From assembly GCA_004562395.1 (NCBI GenBank), contig SFQY01000051.1:1-12367 (forward strand): DNA of 12,367 bases, written 5' to 3'. This DNA is from a bacterium. GTDB lineage: Bacteria; Bacillota; Clostridia; Oscillospirales; Oscillospiraceae. How positions within the stretch are numbered: the first letter of the stretch is position 1; each line of letters starts with the position of its first letter. The translations under genes were made by a program, and so were the position numbers. The notes under the pieces are model-generated. The model was given only the letters and a program-made list of their open reading frames with translations, did not search any database and was not told where the DNA came from. Positions 6,247 through 12,367 of this stretch are shown here, in pieces.

Positions 6247-6284
6247 AAACACCCTGCAGGATTTTGTGGTCCTGCAGGGTGTTT
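6247..6284 (-). terminator. Strong hairpin terminator downstream of the TetR gene and surface-anchor fragment
   Basis: A perfect 15-bp inverted repeat, AAACACCCTGCAGGA (6247-6261) with its complement at 6270-6284, has an 8-nt loop. The flanking AAA and TTT allow use in either direction. Confidence 0.85.
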
Positions 6285-6314
6285 GCTATTTGGTTTCAGG
6301 TTATCTTCCGTTTA

Positions 6315-6410
6315 TTATCTCCGGGAGCTTTTTCTGCGCAGGCTGTACATGCCGGTGCCGATCACTACGGCAGTGGATGCCGTAAACAGAACGATCCACA
6401 GTGGGAGATT
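6315..6410 (-). pseudogene. Fragment resembling the C-terminal membrane anchor of a wall-attached surface protein
   Basis: Thirty-one codons, NLPLWIVLFTAS through TGMYSLRRKSSRR and a TAA stop, encode one hydrophobic span followed by a basic tail. This looks like the end of sortase-sorted or SpaA-like surface proteins of Clostridia, where a motif such as LPxTG-DNS precedes (N)LPLWI. No sorting motif or mature protein is present upstream; the frame runs only to 6515 through the end of the TetR gene. The similarity starts exactly at a perfect 8-bp hairpin (6409-6430). It lies between the TetR stop and a strong terminator, as a leftover of a deleted gene would. The alternative is a small membrane peptide translated after TetR; no good ribosome binding site supports this. 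Confidence 0.4.
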
Positions 6411-6465
6411 GCACGGAAGGCCCCGTGCAAGAGAGTACTCCCTTGCAGATCCAGTTTGTTTGCTC

Positions 6466-7167
6466 CTATCCCTGGGGCAGAAGACCCTCCAGGGAAAATT
6501 CATAGCGCATGGCAAGCCGGCGGAACAACTCCTCCATGACCTTTTGGGCTATGCCCCGGATGTCCAGCCCTGCCAGGAAGCGAAGCACCTGCTGCAGCTC
6601 CTCCTCCGGCACCTTGTAGCCCCGCAGCGCCAGGGTCAGGAATTTGTTCAGCTTCCGCTCCAGCGGGAAGTCCGCCGTGCAGGGATTGGCCATATACCCG
6701 CGCATCAGCCCCGCCGAGCCAAGCTCCAGCTCATAAAAATCCCGCTCCGTCAGCTCCGGCTGATAGGGGCCGAAGATGCCATACAGCTCCCTGGCCGTAG
6801 CCCGCTGGATATAATCCAGCAGCTGCTGCTGGGTGTAGACTTCCAGGTAGATTTCCCGCAGATTCTGGTTCAGCTCCGTCAGCGTGAGCTGAAGCGCGGT
6901 TTCCGCCGCATAGATATACACAGGCGGGAGCGTGCTATCCACAACGCTCCTGGCCATGCCAAACTGGTTTTCAAACATGGCTTGCACCAGCTCCAGCAAA
7001 ACGCCGTCCTTGCTGTGGAACAGGTTCTGAAAACTGCTGGAGGAGACCTGCGCTTCCCGGAGGATCTGGGTCGTGGTTGTCTGGCGGTATCCGTTTTCCA
7101 GAAACAGCCTGACACAGGTCTGCAAAATCCGCTTTTTCGTCCGAAGTCCGTCGCTTCGTATTGCCAA
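6466..7167 (-). CDS. TetR/AcrR-family transcriptional regulator
   Basis: A 233-residue TetR-type regulator. Residues about 9-55 form the DNA-binding domain (KKRILQTCVRLFLENGYRQ, then TQILREAQVSSSSFQNLFHSKD with the helix-turn-helix). The rest is an all-helical ligand and dimer domain that I cannot assign to a ligand. The start is read as TTG because GGGGTG lies about 5 nt upstream and no in-frame ATG occurs before the helix-turn-helix; the nearby ATG at 7173-7175 is in another frame. No intact target gene lies next to it: downstream there is only a surface-anchor fragment, and on the divergent side more than 500 bp of repeats. It may act on itself or elsewhere. Inverted TCATTGCGA repeats flank the unit on both sides. 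Confidence 0.9.
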   Translation of the reverse strand: MAIRSDGLRTKKRILQTCVRLFLENGYRQTTTTQILREAQVSSSSFQNLFHSKDGVLLELVQAMFENQFGMARSVVDSTLPPVYIYAAETALQLTLTELNQNLREIYLEVYTQQQLLDYIQRATARELYGIFGPYQPELTERDFYELELGSAGLMRGYMANPCTADFPLERKLNKFLTLALRGYKVPEEELQQVLRFLAGLDIRGIAQKVMEELFRRLAMRYEFSLEGLLPQG

Positions 7168-7203
7168 ACCATCACCCCATCGCAGAATTTGATTTATCAG
7201 TTA

Positions 7204-7232
7204 ATTTTATCACTTATGTATTTACTTTTCAA
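7204..7232 (-). promoter_or_regulatory. Probable promoter of the TetR gene, with possible operator
   Basis: TTGAAA (7227-7232) and TAAAAT (7204-7209) are 17 bp apart. Just downstream, the imperfect palindrome TGATAAATCA and a second TGATAAA overlap the start region, so autoregulation is possible. This AT-rich stretch contrasts with the GC-rich genes. Confidence 0.75.
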
Positions 7233-7239
7233 TATAAAA

Positions 7240-7380
7240 ACCGTTTTTTCCAGAAAATTGTCAGACCGGGTCCCGAAAAAAGGAGAAAATAACTCCTTGG
7301 GAAAAGCCGCGCACCCCAGAACCTTCCCCTGGAGGCGATATCATCAACCGTTAGGGACCCCTGCCAAACGATAACATGCA
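7240..7380. repeat. Non-coding stretch with decayed repeat remnants
   Basis: GCACCCCAGAACCTTCCCC (7313-7331 region) resembles the left arm start of the element at 9579-9781 and then diverges. AAACGAT (7364-7370) followed by AACAT looks like a degraded terminal motif facing the intact copy at 7381. No open frame here has family features or a ribosome binding site. Confidence 0.5.
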
Positions 7381-7596
7381 AAATGATCGTTTAGCGAGCA
7401 AGGGTACGTCCACCACCTGTCATTGCGAGGAGCGAAGCGACGTGGCAATCCGTTCTCTCTTTTGTGACAGGTACGGAAACAGGACGTAGCAAAGGGAAAC
7501 GGATTGCCACACCAGCGTGCGCGCTGGTTCGCAATGACAGTGGTAGTCGGTACCCTGGCGGAACCATCGTACGTTAGGGAGATAAACGTTCATTTA
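7381..7596. repeat. 216-bp repeat element: TCATTGCGA core inside AAATGATCGTTTA termini
   Basis: The left end is AAATGATCGTTTA (7381-7393). The right end is TAAACGTTCATTTA (7583-7596), one base from its complement. The core 7417-7540 (124 bp) is the inverted counterpart of 6039-6162. The flanks between core and ends (such as GGTACGTCCACCACC on the left and GGTAGTCGGTACCC on the right) are themselves loosely inverted. It is intergenic and non-coding. Confidence 0.85.
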
Positions 7597-7699
7597 TCAT
7601 AGCACTGCACCTGCGGTCGAGGGGCCCAAAGGATGTGCGTCTACCACCCAAAGCGCGTAACGCATTTGCCGCAGGCCTTGCCCGCGAAACGATCATTTT
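7597..7699. repeat. Adjoining repeat remnant ending in AAACGATCATTTT
   Basis: This stretch ends with a near-perfect copy of the terminal motif (7687-7699) and contains an inverted CCTGCGG (near 7611) and CCGCAGG (near 7669). It may be a second element sharing the motif at 7583-7596, or the degraded continuation of the first. The rest, to 7789, shows no gene. Confidence 0.5.
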
Positions 7700-7788
7700 G
7701 CTTCCTTATATGGGAATCCTTAAGCCGATGACATTGCCCCAGGGGGTAGGGTGCCAACGGAAATGATTATGTGCATCCGTGGGCAGGG

Positions 7789-7829
7789 CAAAAAATGCCC
7801 CGGTCAGGGCTGGACTGCCAGGACCGGGG
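7789..7829 (-). terminator. Terminator of the degV gene
   Basis: CCCCGGTC (7798-7805) pairs with GACCGGGG (7822-7829), with an inner CTGG/CCAG pairing. On the minus strand it is followed by CATTTTTT. It lies 130 nt after the degV stop codon. Confidence 0.85.
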
Positions 7830-7959
7830 GTGGTTTATCAGGTTGTGAGTTCCGGATCCATTTTTTCTGCCGCGGCATCCCTGTCCCGTGGACGCATCCG
7901 CTGGGGGCCGCGGCCGTGAAGCAATCCTTTTCCCTGTAAACGGAGTGGAAGGGCTGCTT

Positions 7960-8817
7960 TTACGCTTCCTTTTTGGTAATGGCGATACCCGCCGCGTTCC
8001 TGCCCACATGGCAGGCAATGCTGCAGGGCAGATGGGAATATTCCACCACGGCATTGGGGAACGCCTCCTGGACCTGCAGGCGCCACCGTTCGGCCTGCTC
8101 CGGGTCCTCGAAGGTGCCCGCCGTGTCGATCTGGAGTCCGGAATCCGGCACATCGGTAAAGCGGGTCTGCCGGTCCTGCCGCAGGGCCTCCACCATGCAC
8201 TCCTCTGCGGCCCGCATACCCCGGGCCTTCCTGAAGGTGTCCAGCTTGTCTCCCTGGATGGTCAGCACAGGCTTCAGATTCAGGATCGTGGCAAAGGCCG
8301 CCACAGCGGGGGTGATCCGTCCTCCCTTTTTCAGGTACTCCAGGGAATCCACGGTGATATAGATACTGGCCTCAAAGGCCCGCTCCTCCAAGTATGCCTT
8401 GAGGGCACCGGCATCCATGCCCTGCTCCGCCAAGCGGCAGGCGCTGAGAACGGATTCCTTCTGGGTCACGGAGATCCGGTGATTGTCCACCACCTGCACC
8501 TTCCCATCGTAGTCCAGGGCAAACTGCCGGGCGCTCTGGCAGGTGCCGCTGAGGCCGCTGGACATGGGGATGTAGACGATCTGGTCGTAACCGTCGGCCA
8601 GGATCCTGTCCCAGAGGTCCATGATCTCCCCGGGAGAGGGCTGAGAGGTGGAGACATCCAGGTTCTGCTTCATAGCCTCATAGAACTGCTCATTGTGGAT
8701 ATCCACGCCCTCCGCGTAAATCTTTCCGTCCACGATCACCGGCATGGGAAGCAAATAAAGTCCCGGCTGCGGGACCGTCAGGCCGCTGTTGGTATCCGTC
8801 GCGATGGCTGTTTTCAT
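7960..8817 (-). CDS. DegV-family fatty-acid-binding protein (FakB-like)
   Basis: A 285-residue DegV-fold protein. Members bind a fatty acid and, in the FakB subgroup, present it to the kinase FakA so that exogenous fatty acids enter phospholipid synthesis. Seen here are TDTNSGL at residues about 7-13, the VSTSQPSPGE loop (about 55-64), IPMSSGLSGTCQSA, SLEYLKKGGRI and LKPVLTIQ, all in family order, and a C-terminal CHVGRNAAGI where the family usually has H-x-GPG. The start is supported by AAAGGTGG about 7 nt upstream. The TetR gene at 9022 is divergent and may control it. No kinase gene is in the window, so the specific partner is unknown. A terminator follows. Confidence 0.9.
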   Translation of the reverse strand: MKTAIATDTNSGLTVPQPGLYLLPMPVIVDGKIYAEGVDIHNEQFYEAMKQNLDVSTSQPSPGEIMDLWDRILADGYDQIVYIPMSSGLSGTCQSARQFALDYDGKVQVVDNHRISVTQKESVLSACRLAEQGMDAGALKAYLEERAFEASIYITVDSLEYLKKGGRITPAVAAFATILNLKPVLTIQGDKLDTFRKARGMRAAEECMVEALRQDRQTRFTDVPDSGLQIDTAGTFEDPEQAERWRLQVQEAFPNAVVEYSHLPCSIACHVGRNAAGIAITKKEA

Positions 8818-8898
8818 GAATGACCACCTTTCTGCTCTTTTCTGTCAGCCCGCTCTGCCGGGAGACCGGGAGGGCAGGCACTCTGAAAGCAGCCTCCA

Positions 8899-8927
8899 TT
8901 GACAAAGAAAAATCAAGCTGCTATAAT
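8899..8927 (+). promoter_or_regulatory. Consensus promoter of the plus-strand TetR gene
   Basis: TTGACA (8899-8904) and TATAAT (8922-8927), both perfect, are 17 bp apart, which predicts a leader of nearly 90 nt. No equally good promoter for degV was found on the other strand. Confidence 0.93.
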
Positions 8928-8957
8928 GCGGGACAAGTGTATCACATTCTTTTCCAG

Positions 8958-9002
8958 GTATCAATCACCCTTTCTGATACAAAATCCTCAATTTCGTATC
9001 AG
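8958..9002. promoter_or_regulatory. Possible operator: three GTATCA half sites
   Basis: GTATCA (8958-8963), TGATAC (8975-8980) and GTATCAG (8996-9002) alternate in orientation. The second and third form CTGATAC/GTATCAG with an inner AAAT/ATTT pairing, a 7+4 bp inverted repeat around a 5-nt loop. They lie in the leader of the TetR gene, between it and degV, as an autoregulatory operator could. An RNA hairpin is an alternative. Confidence 0.45.
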
Positions 9003-9021
9003 ATCATCCAAAGGAGGGCCT

Positions 9022-9555
9022 ATGGACAGGCGGAAAAGCGAGAATCTGCGGGTCAAGCAGAGCATCACCAACACCCTATTCTCCCTGATGGCGGAAAAGA
9101 GTCTGGCCGACATCCACATTACGGAGCTGGTAGAGGGCGCGGGGGTGGCCCGGGCCTCCTTCTACCGAAACTACTGCTCCAAGGAGGACGTGCTGATCAC
9201 CCTGATCCGGGACATTCTGGAAGAATACCGCCGGGAGGTGCTGCTGGAGGAGGGCAATTTCTATACCTACCGCAATGTGCTTCTGAGCTTTCAGTATTTC
9301 CGCAAATACCGGGACTATTTTCTGGATCTGTACCGTTCCGGCTTTTCCGCGGTGCTTCTGGAGGAGCTGAACCATTTCCACGAGTCCATGGAGGGCTCCA
9401 TGCCCGCCTCCTCCATCGGAAAGTATCAGCTTTATCTGTACATCGGCGCGCTGTTCAACACCGCCCTGGTCTGGCTGGCAGAGGACGACAAAACCTCCCC
9501 GGAGGATATCGCCCGGTTCTTCCTGGACTCCATGCTCCGGGCACTGAACCGGTGA
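9022..9555 (+). CDS. TetR/AcrR-family transcriptional regulator
   Basis: A 177-residue TetR-type regulator. The DNA-binding domain covers residues about 10-60, with ITELVEGAGVARASFYRNY as the helix-turn-helix. The C-terminal domain, with FRKYRDYFLDLYRSGFS and LYLYIGALFNTALVWLAED, resembles the small TetR regulators common in Firmicutes (TetR_C_7-like or DhaS-like, from memory). The start is chosen because AAAGGAGGG lies 4-5 nt upstream; the frame is open from 8899 but that stretch is the promoter and leader. It is divergent from degV with about 200 bp between, so control of degV and of itself is the simplest idea. Confidence 0.92.
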   Translation: MDRRKSENLRVKQSITNTLFSLMAEKSLADIHITELVEGAGVARASFYRNYCSKEDVLITLIRDILEEYRREVLLEEGNFYTYRNVLLSFQYFRKYRDYFLDLYRSGFSAVLLEELNHFHESMEGSMPASSIGKYQLYLYIGALFNTALVWLAEDDKTSPEDIARFFLDSMLRALNR

Positions 9556-9578
9556 ATAAGAAACAAAGAGAGCGTAAG

Positions 9579-9781
9579 TGATCGTTTATGTTTGCACCCC
9601 AAAACCTTCCCCCTCGGGGGAAGGTGGCACGGCGAAGCCGTGACGGATGAGGGGAAACGTGGAGGTTTCCTCAGCGGGAACGGGAAAAGAGGAAAGGTGC
9701 GTCAGCCCCTCATCCGCCCCAGTGTGCGCACTGGGGCACCTTCCCCCGAGGGGGAAGGTTTGGGGCGTAAACGATCCTTTA
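9579..9781. repeat. 203-bp palindromic element with CTTCCCCC core and short terminal inverted repeats
   Basis: The left end is TGATCGTTTA (9579-9588). The right end is TAAACGATCCTTTA (9768-9781). Two long inverted arms begin CCCCAAAACCTTCCCCCTCG and end with the matching CTTCCCCCGAGGGGGAAGG and TTTGGGG. Each arm also contains its own smaller hairpin (GCACGGCGAAGCCGTG on the left, CCCCAGTGTGCGCACTGGGG on the right). The right arm is identical over 40 bases to 17-56. It lies between convergent genes. Confidence 0.88.
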
Positions 9782-9825
9782 TCACAATCACTTCACTGCT
9801 GCGGTAATCTATATCCCGCCGCAGA

Positions 9826-9871
9826 AAAACGGTCCCTGCCAGCCGGGAAAATTCCGGCCGGCAGGGATTTT
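9826..9871 (-). terminator. metG terminator, possibly bidirectional
   Basis: The stem 9834-9846 with 9854-9866 (13 bp) has a short A/T loop. On the minus strand it pairs fully with one G-U and is followed by ACCGTTTTTC. On the plus strand it has one A-C mismatch and a weaker ATTTTGTATTTT tail, so it may also serve the TetR gene. Confidence 0.9.
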
Positions 9872-9890
9872 GTATTTTGAATTTCCAGGC

Positions 9891-11849
9891 TCAGCACAGC
9901 TTGGCGCCGGCGGGGATTGCGTCGCTGACCATGACCAGGTTCAGCTTCTCCTCACCCTTCTCGGTGTGGACAGCGGACAGCAGCATACCGTTGCTCTCCC
10001 GGCCCATCATCTTTCTGGGCGGCAGGTTGGTGATGGCGACTAAGGTCTTGCCGATCAGCTCCTCGGGCTTGTAGAATTTCGCAATGCCGCTGAGGATCTG
10101 CCGGTCGGTGCCGGTGCCGTCGTCCAGGGTGAAGCACAGCAGCTTGTCGCTTTTCTTCACGTTCTTACAGTCCTTGACCTTCACCGCCCGCAGGTCGCTG
10201 CGGCAGAAGGTGTCAAAGTCCACCTTTTCCTCGCTGTAGGGCTCGATCTCCAGCTCCGGCACCGGGGGCTTGCTCAGCTCCTCCAGAGCCGCCAGCTCCT
10301 TCTCCATATCGATTCGGGGGAACAGAGCGGGGCCGGTCACCGTGGCTGCGCCGGCAGGCAGGACGCCGAACTGGTTCAGGCTGTCCCAGTCCATCCGGGC
10401 ACCGCCCAGCCGCTTGGCGATCTCCCCGGAGGTGCCGGGCATGAAGGGCGTCAGCAGGCCGCTGCAGATGCGGATCGTCTCCAAAAGGTTATACAGCACG
10501 CGGGCCAGACGGGGCTTGCTCTCTTCGGACTTGGCCAGCACCCAGGGTGCGTTCTCGTCGATATACTTGTTGGCCCGGGAGATGACCTTGAACACCTCCG
10601 CCAGAGCATTCTGGAAGGCGTACTTCTCCATCTGCTCCTCGTACCTGTCCCGCAGAGAGGAGGCCAGGGCAATCAGTTCCGCGTCCTTTTCCCCGTCCGC
10701 CTGCTGATTCTCCGGCAGCCGTTCGCCGAAGTACTTCTGAGCCATGGCCACCGTCCGGGACACCAGATTGCCAAGGTCATTGGCCAGGTCCACATTGATG
10801 GTATTGATCAGCAGCTCATTGGAGAAATTGCCGTCGGAGCCGAAGGGGAAGGTCCGCAGCAGGAAGAACCGCAGGGCGTCCACGCCGAAGCGCTCCGCCA
10901 GCACGTAGGGATCCACCACGTTGCCCTTGGACTTACTCATCTTACCGCCGTCCAGCAGCAGCCAGCCGTGGCCGTAGACCTTTTTCGGCAGGGGCAGATT
11001 CAGACTCATGAGCATAGCGGGCCAGATGATGGAGTGGAACCGGACGATCTCCTTGCCCACGAAGTGAACATCGGCAGGCCAGAAAGCCTCCAAGTCGCTA
11101 TACTTGTCGTTCTCAAAGCCCAAGGCGGTCATGTAGTTGAACAATGCGTCGATCCAGACGTAGACCACATGGCCCGGGTCAAAGTCCACCGGCACGCCCC
11201 AGGTGAAGCTGGTACGGGAGACACACAGGTCCTCCAGACCGGGCTTGATGAAGTTGTTGACCATTTCGTTGACCCGGCTCCGGGGCTCCAGGAAGTCGGT
11301 ATTTTCCAGCAGGTCCTGGACCCGGCCGGCGTACTTACTCAGCCGGAAGAAGTAGGCCTCCTCCTCCGCGTCCTGGACCTCCCGGCCGCAGTCGGGGCAC
11401 TTGCCGTCCACCAACTGACTCTCGGTCCAGAAGGACTCACAGGGCTTGCAGTACTTGCCCTTGTAGGTGCCCTTGTAGATGTCGCCATTGTCATGCATCT
11501 TCTTGAAGATCTTCTGAATGGCCGCCACATGGTAATCGTCGGTGGTGCGGATAAACCGGTCATAGCTGATATTCATCAGCTTCCACAGGTCCAGTACGCC
11601 CCCGGGGCCTTCCACGATGTCGTCCACAAACTGCTGGGGGGTGACGCCAGCCTCCTTGGCCTTGTCCTCGATCTTCTGGCCGTGCTCGTCGGTGCCGGTC
11701 AGGAACATGACGTTATAGCCCTGGAGCCGCTTATACCGGGCCATAGCGTCGGTGGCCACGGTGCAGTAGGTATGGCCGATGTGCAGCTTGGCCGAGGGAT
11801 AATAGATGGGAGTGGTGATGTAAAAGTTGCCCTTACATTTTTCGCACAT
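9891..11849 (-). CDS. metG: Methionyl-tRNA synthetase
   Basis: A 652-residue class I aminoacyl-tRNA synthetase that charges tRNA-Met in the cytoplasm. Visible parts are the HIGH motif at residues 23-26, a zinc site with paired cysteines Cys134/Cys137 and Cys151/Cys154, the KMSKS motif at 303-307, a helical anticodon-binding region after it, and a C-terminal tRNA-binding (Trbp111/EMAPII-like) domain at about 545-652, containing DLRAVKV and TNLPPRKMMGRESNGM. The start is chosen because AAGGAGG lies about 7 nt upstream; the frame extends to 11918, but those codons lie in a palindromic repeat. A methionine T-box precedes it and a terminator follows, so it is transcribed alone. Confidence 0.98.
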   Translation of the reverse strand: MCEKCKGNFYITTPIYYPSAKLHIGHTYCTVATDAMARYKRLQGYNVMFLTGTDEHGQKIEDKAKEAGVTPQQFVDDIVEGPGGVLDLWKLMNISYDRFIRTTDDYHVAAIQKIFKKMHDNGDIYKGTYKGKYCKPCESFWTESQLVDGKCPDCGREVQDAEEEAYFFRLSKYAGRVQDLLENTDFLEPRSRVNEMVNNFIKPGLEDLCVSRTSFTWGVPVDFDPGHVVYVWIDALFNYMTALGFENDKYSDLEAFWPADVHFVGKEIVRFHSIIWPAMLMSLNLPLPKKVYGHGWLLLDGGKMSKSKGNVVDPYVLAERFGVDALRFFLLRTFPFGSDGNFSNELLINTINVDLANDLGNLVSRTVAMAQKYFGERLPENQQADGEKDAELIALASSLRDRYEEQMEKYAFQNALAEVFKVISRANKYIDENAPWVLAKSEESKPRLARVLYNLLETIRICSGLLTPFMPGTSGEIAKRLGGARMDWDSLNQFGVLPAGAATVTGPALFPRIDMEKELAALEELSKPPVPELEIEPYSEEKVDFDTFCRSDLRAVKVKDCKNVKKSDKLLCFTLDDGTGTDRQILSGIAKFYKPEELIGKTLVAITNLPPRKMMGRESNGMLLSAVHTEKGEEKLNLVMVSDAIPAGAKLC

Positions 11850-11871
11850 AGAGATCCTCCTTGAGTTGAAG

Positions 11872-11977
11872 GAATAAGTAAGAGTGAATCGTGAATAAGT
11901 ATGGTATGCCTTCGGCATGATTTGAAATTCATCGCGAAGCGATTCCTCACTTCTTCACTATTCACTCTTACCTATTC
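11872..11977. repeat. 106-bp palindromic repeat in the metG leader
   Basis: The arms 11872-11900 and 11949-11977 are inverted repeats with 26 of 29 matches. Between them are two smaller hairpins, ATGCC/GGCAT around a TTC loop and ATCGC/GCGAT around GAA. It sits between the T-box terminator and the metG ribosome binding site, so readthrough transcripts contain it as a long hairpin. The type resembles intergenic palindromes of Clostridia that I recall; it is unrelated to the other repeats here. Confidence 0.85.
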
Positions 11978-11980
11978 CCT

Positions 11981-12218
11981 AAAAATAAACGCCGCCCCGG
12001 AAACCCAAGGGCGACAAACATTGACGCGGTACCACCTTGCTTCGCAGCGCTGTGCTGCCTCAAAACGCTGTAACGGGCGTCATCCGAAACCGCCTACCTG
12101 TCGACGGCCCAGCTCCAAGACCATGTTCCTCCGTTTTCCCCGTGCCCCCTCCCACCTTCCGGGGCTCTCTGACCGGCTCATCACGAAGTACTCTTCTCTT
12201 CCTCGCTTTTCTGTATCT
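11981..12218 (-). ncRNA. T-box leader (methionine) upstream of metG
   Basis: The conserved T-box AGGTGGTACCGCG is at 12025-12037 (antiterminator bulge that binds the uncharged tRNA end). It is followed by a terminator, 11981-12013, formed by CGCCC.../...GGGGCG with a TTTATTTTT tail. Stem I shows AGAGAGCCCCGG and GGTGGGAGGGGGC, and then GGAACATGGTC, where AUG at 12122-12124 is the likely specifier codon. Uncharged tRNA-Met should favour readthrough into metG. Confidence 0.94.
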
Positions 12219-12223
12219 TTGCC

Positions 12224-12253
12224 ATTATAGCCCGAAACCAATCCCTTTGTCAA
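12224..12253 (-). promoter_or_regulatory. Promoter of the T-box-metG transcript
   Basis: TTGACA (12248-12253) and TATAAT (12224-12229), both perfect, are separated by 18 bp. The predicted start is near 12217. Confidence 0.93.
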
Positions 12254-12268
12254 CCCTAATCAACAGGA

Positions 12269-12367
12269 AAATGATCGTTTACGCTCCGAAGGTTGCTGTG
12301 AACGTACAAGGCTCCCTCTGATGAGGGAGCTGTCGCGAAGCGACTGAGGGAGAGAAAATGTTCCGTC
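12269..12367. repeat. Left part of a CTCCCTC-type repeat element, truncated by the window edge
   Basis: It begins with AAATGATCGTTTA (12269-12281). Positions 12308-12367 match 2232-2291 in inverted orientation at 59 of 60 positions. The other arm lies outside the window. Confidence 0.85.

Noticed and set aside
6190..7374. Long plus-strand open frame (394 codons) opposite the TetR gene
   Set aside because: It is antisense to a clear TetR gene, runs across the terminator and promoter of that gene and shows no domain or ribosome binding site.
6039..7540. Repeats considered as a CRISPR array
   Set aside because: Copies are large, palindromic and scattered, with no regular spacers or cas genes.
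10968..11864. Plus-strand open frame of 298 codons opposite metG
   Set aside because: A shadow of a GC-rich gene; its composition (many Val, His, Gly) has no family features.
11850..11918. 23-codon extension of metG
   Set aside because: It lies in the palindromic repeat; the ATG at 11849 has GGAGG at normal distance and begins the usual MetG sequence.

Overview
The window looks like a chromosomal segment from a GC-rich, anaerobic, gut-type member of the Clostridia. An Oscillospiraceae-like organism is my guess. The reasons are GGAGG ribosome binding sites, consensus sigma-A promoters, a methionine T-box ahead of metG, a yybP-ykoY riboswitch, AzlCD, DegV and VanZ proteins, and many intergenic palindromic repeats of kinds common in that group. 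Nearly all genes are on the minus strand; one TetR gene (9022-9555) is on the plus strand. No CRISPR array, phage, insertion sequence or tRNA was seen.

Layout. Positions 1-98 hold the end of a repeat element. Positions 166-1988 hold one minus-strand operon, read from right to left: a consensus promoter, a yybP-ykoY Mn2+ riboswitch, mntP (manganese exporter), a VanZ-family membrane protein, a lipoprotein and a terminator. Positions 2120-2331 hold a repeat element. Positions 2337-5884 hold a co-directional run: a DtxR-type metal repressor, a Cys-rich small protein that looks like a winged helix, an ATC-hydrolase-like gene with one in-frame UGA, azlC, azlD, a type I asparaginase and a terminator. 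Positions 5952-6231 hold a 280-bp repeat element. Positions 6247-7232 hold a TetR gene with its promoter and, downstream, a short fragment resembling the C-terminal wall anchor of a surface protein, then a strong terminator. Positions 7240-7790 hold only repeats and repeat remnants. Positions 7790-9555 hold a DegV-family fatty-acid-binding protein (minus) divergent from the second TetR gene (plus). Positions 9579-9781 hold another repeat element. Positions 9826-12253 hold metG with its T-box leader and promoter. From 12269 to the end another repeat element begins.

How the genes work together. Two metal-homeostasis units lie close to each other: the Mn-riboswitch/mntP operon and a DtxR repressor whose visible ligand residues are of the iron type. 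The azlC-azlD-asparaginase unit suggests amino-acid export or catabolism. DegV with a divergent TetR suggests fatty-acid uptake or sensing. MetG expression is expected to respond to uncharged tRNA-Met.

The most unusual structure is a short motif, AAATGATCGTTTA or its complement, found eight times (some copies with changes) and always intergenic. It brackets several different palindromic cores as if these were interchangeable cargo of one family of non-autonomous elements. I did not find a convincing new multi-gene system.
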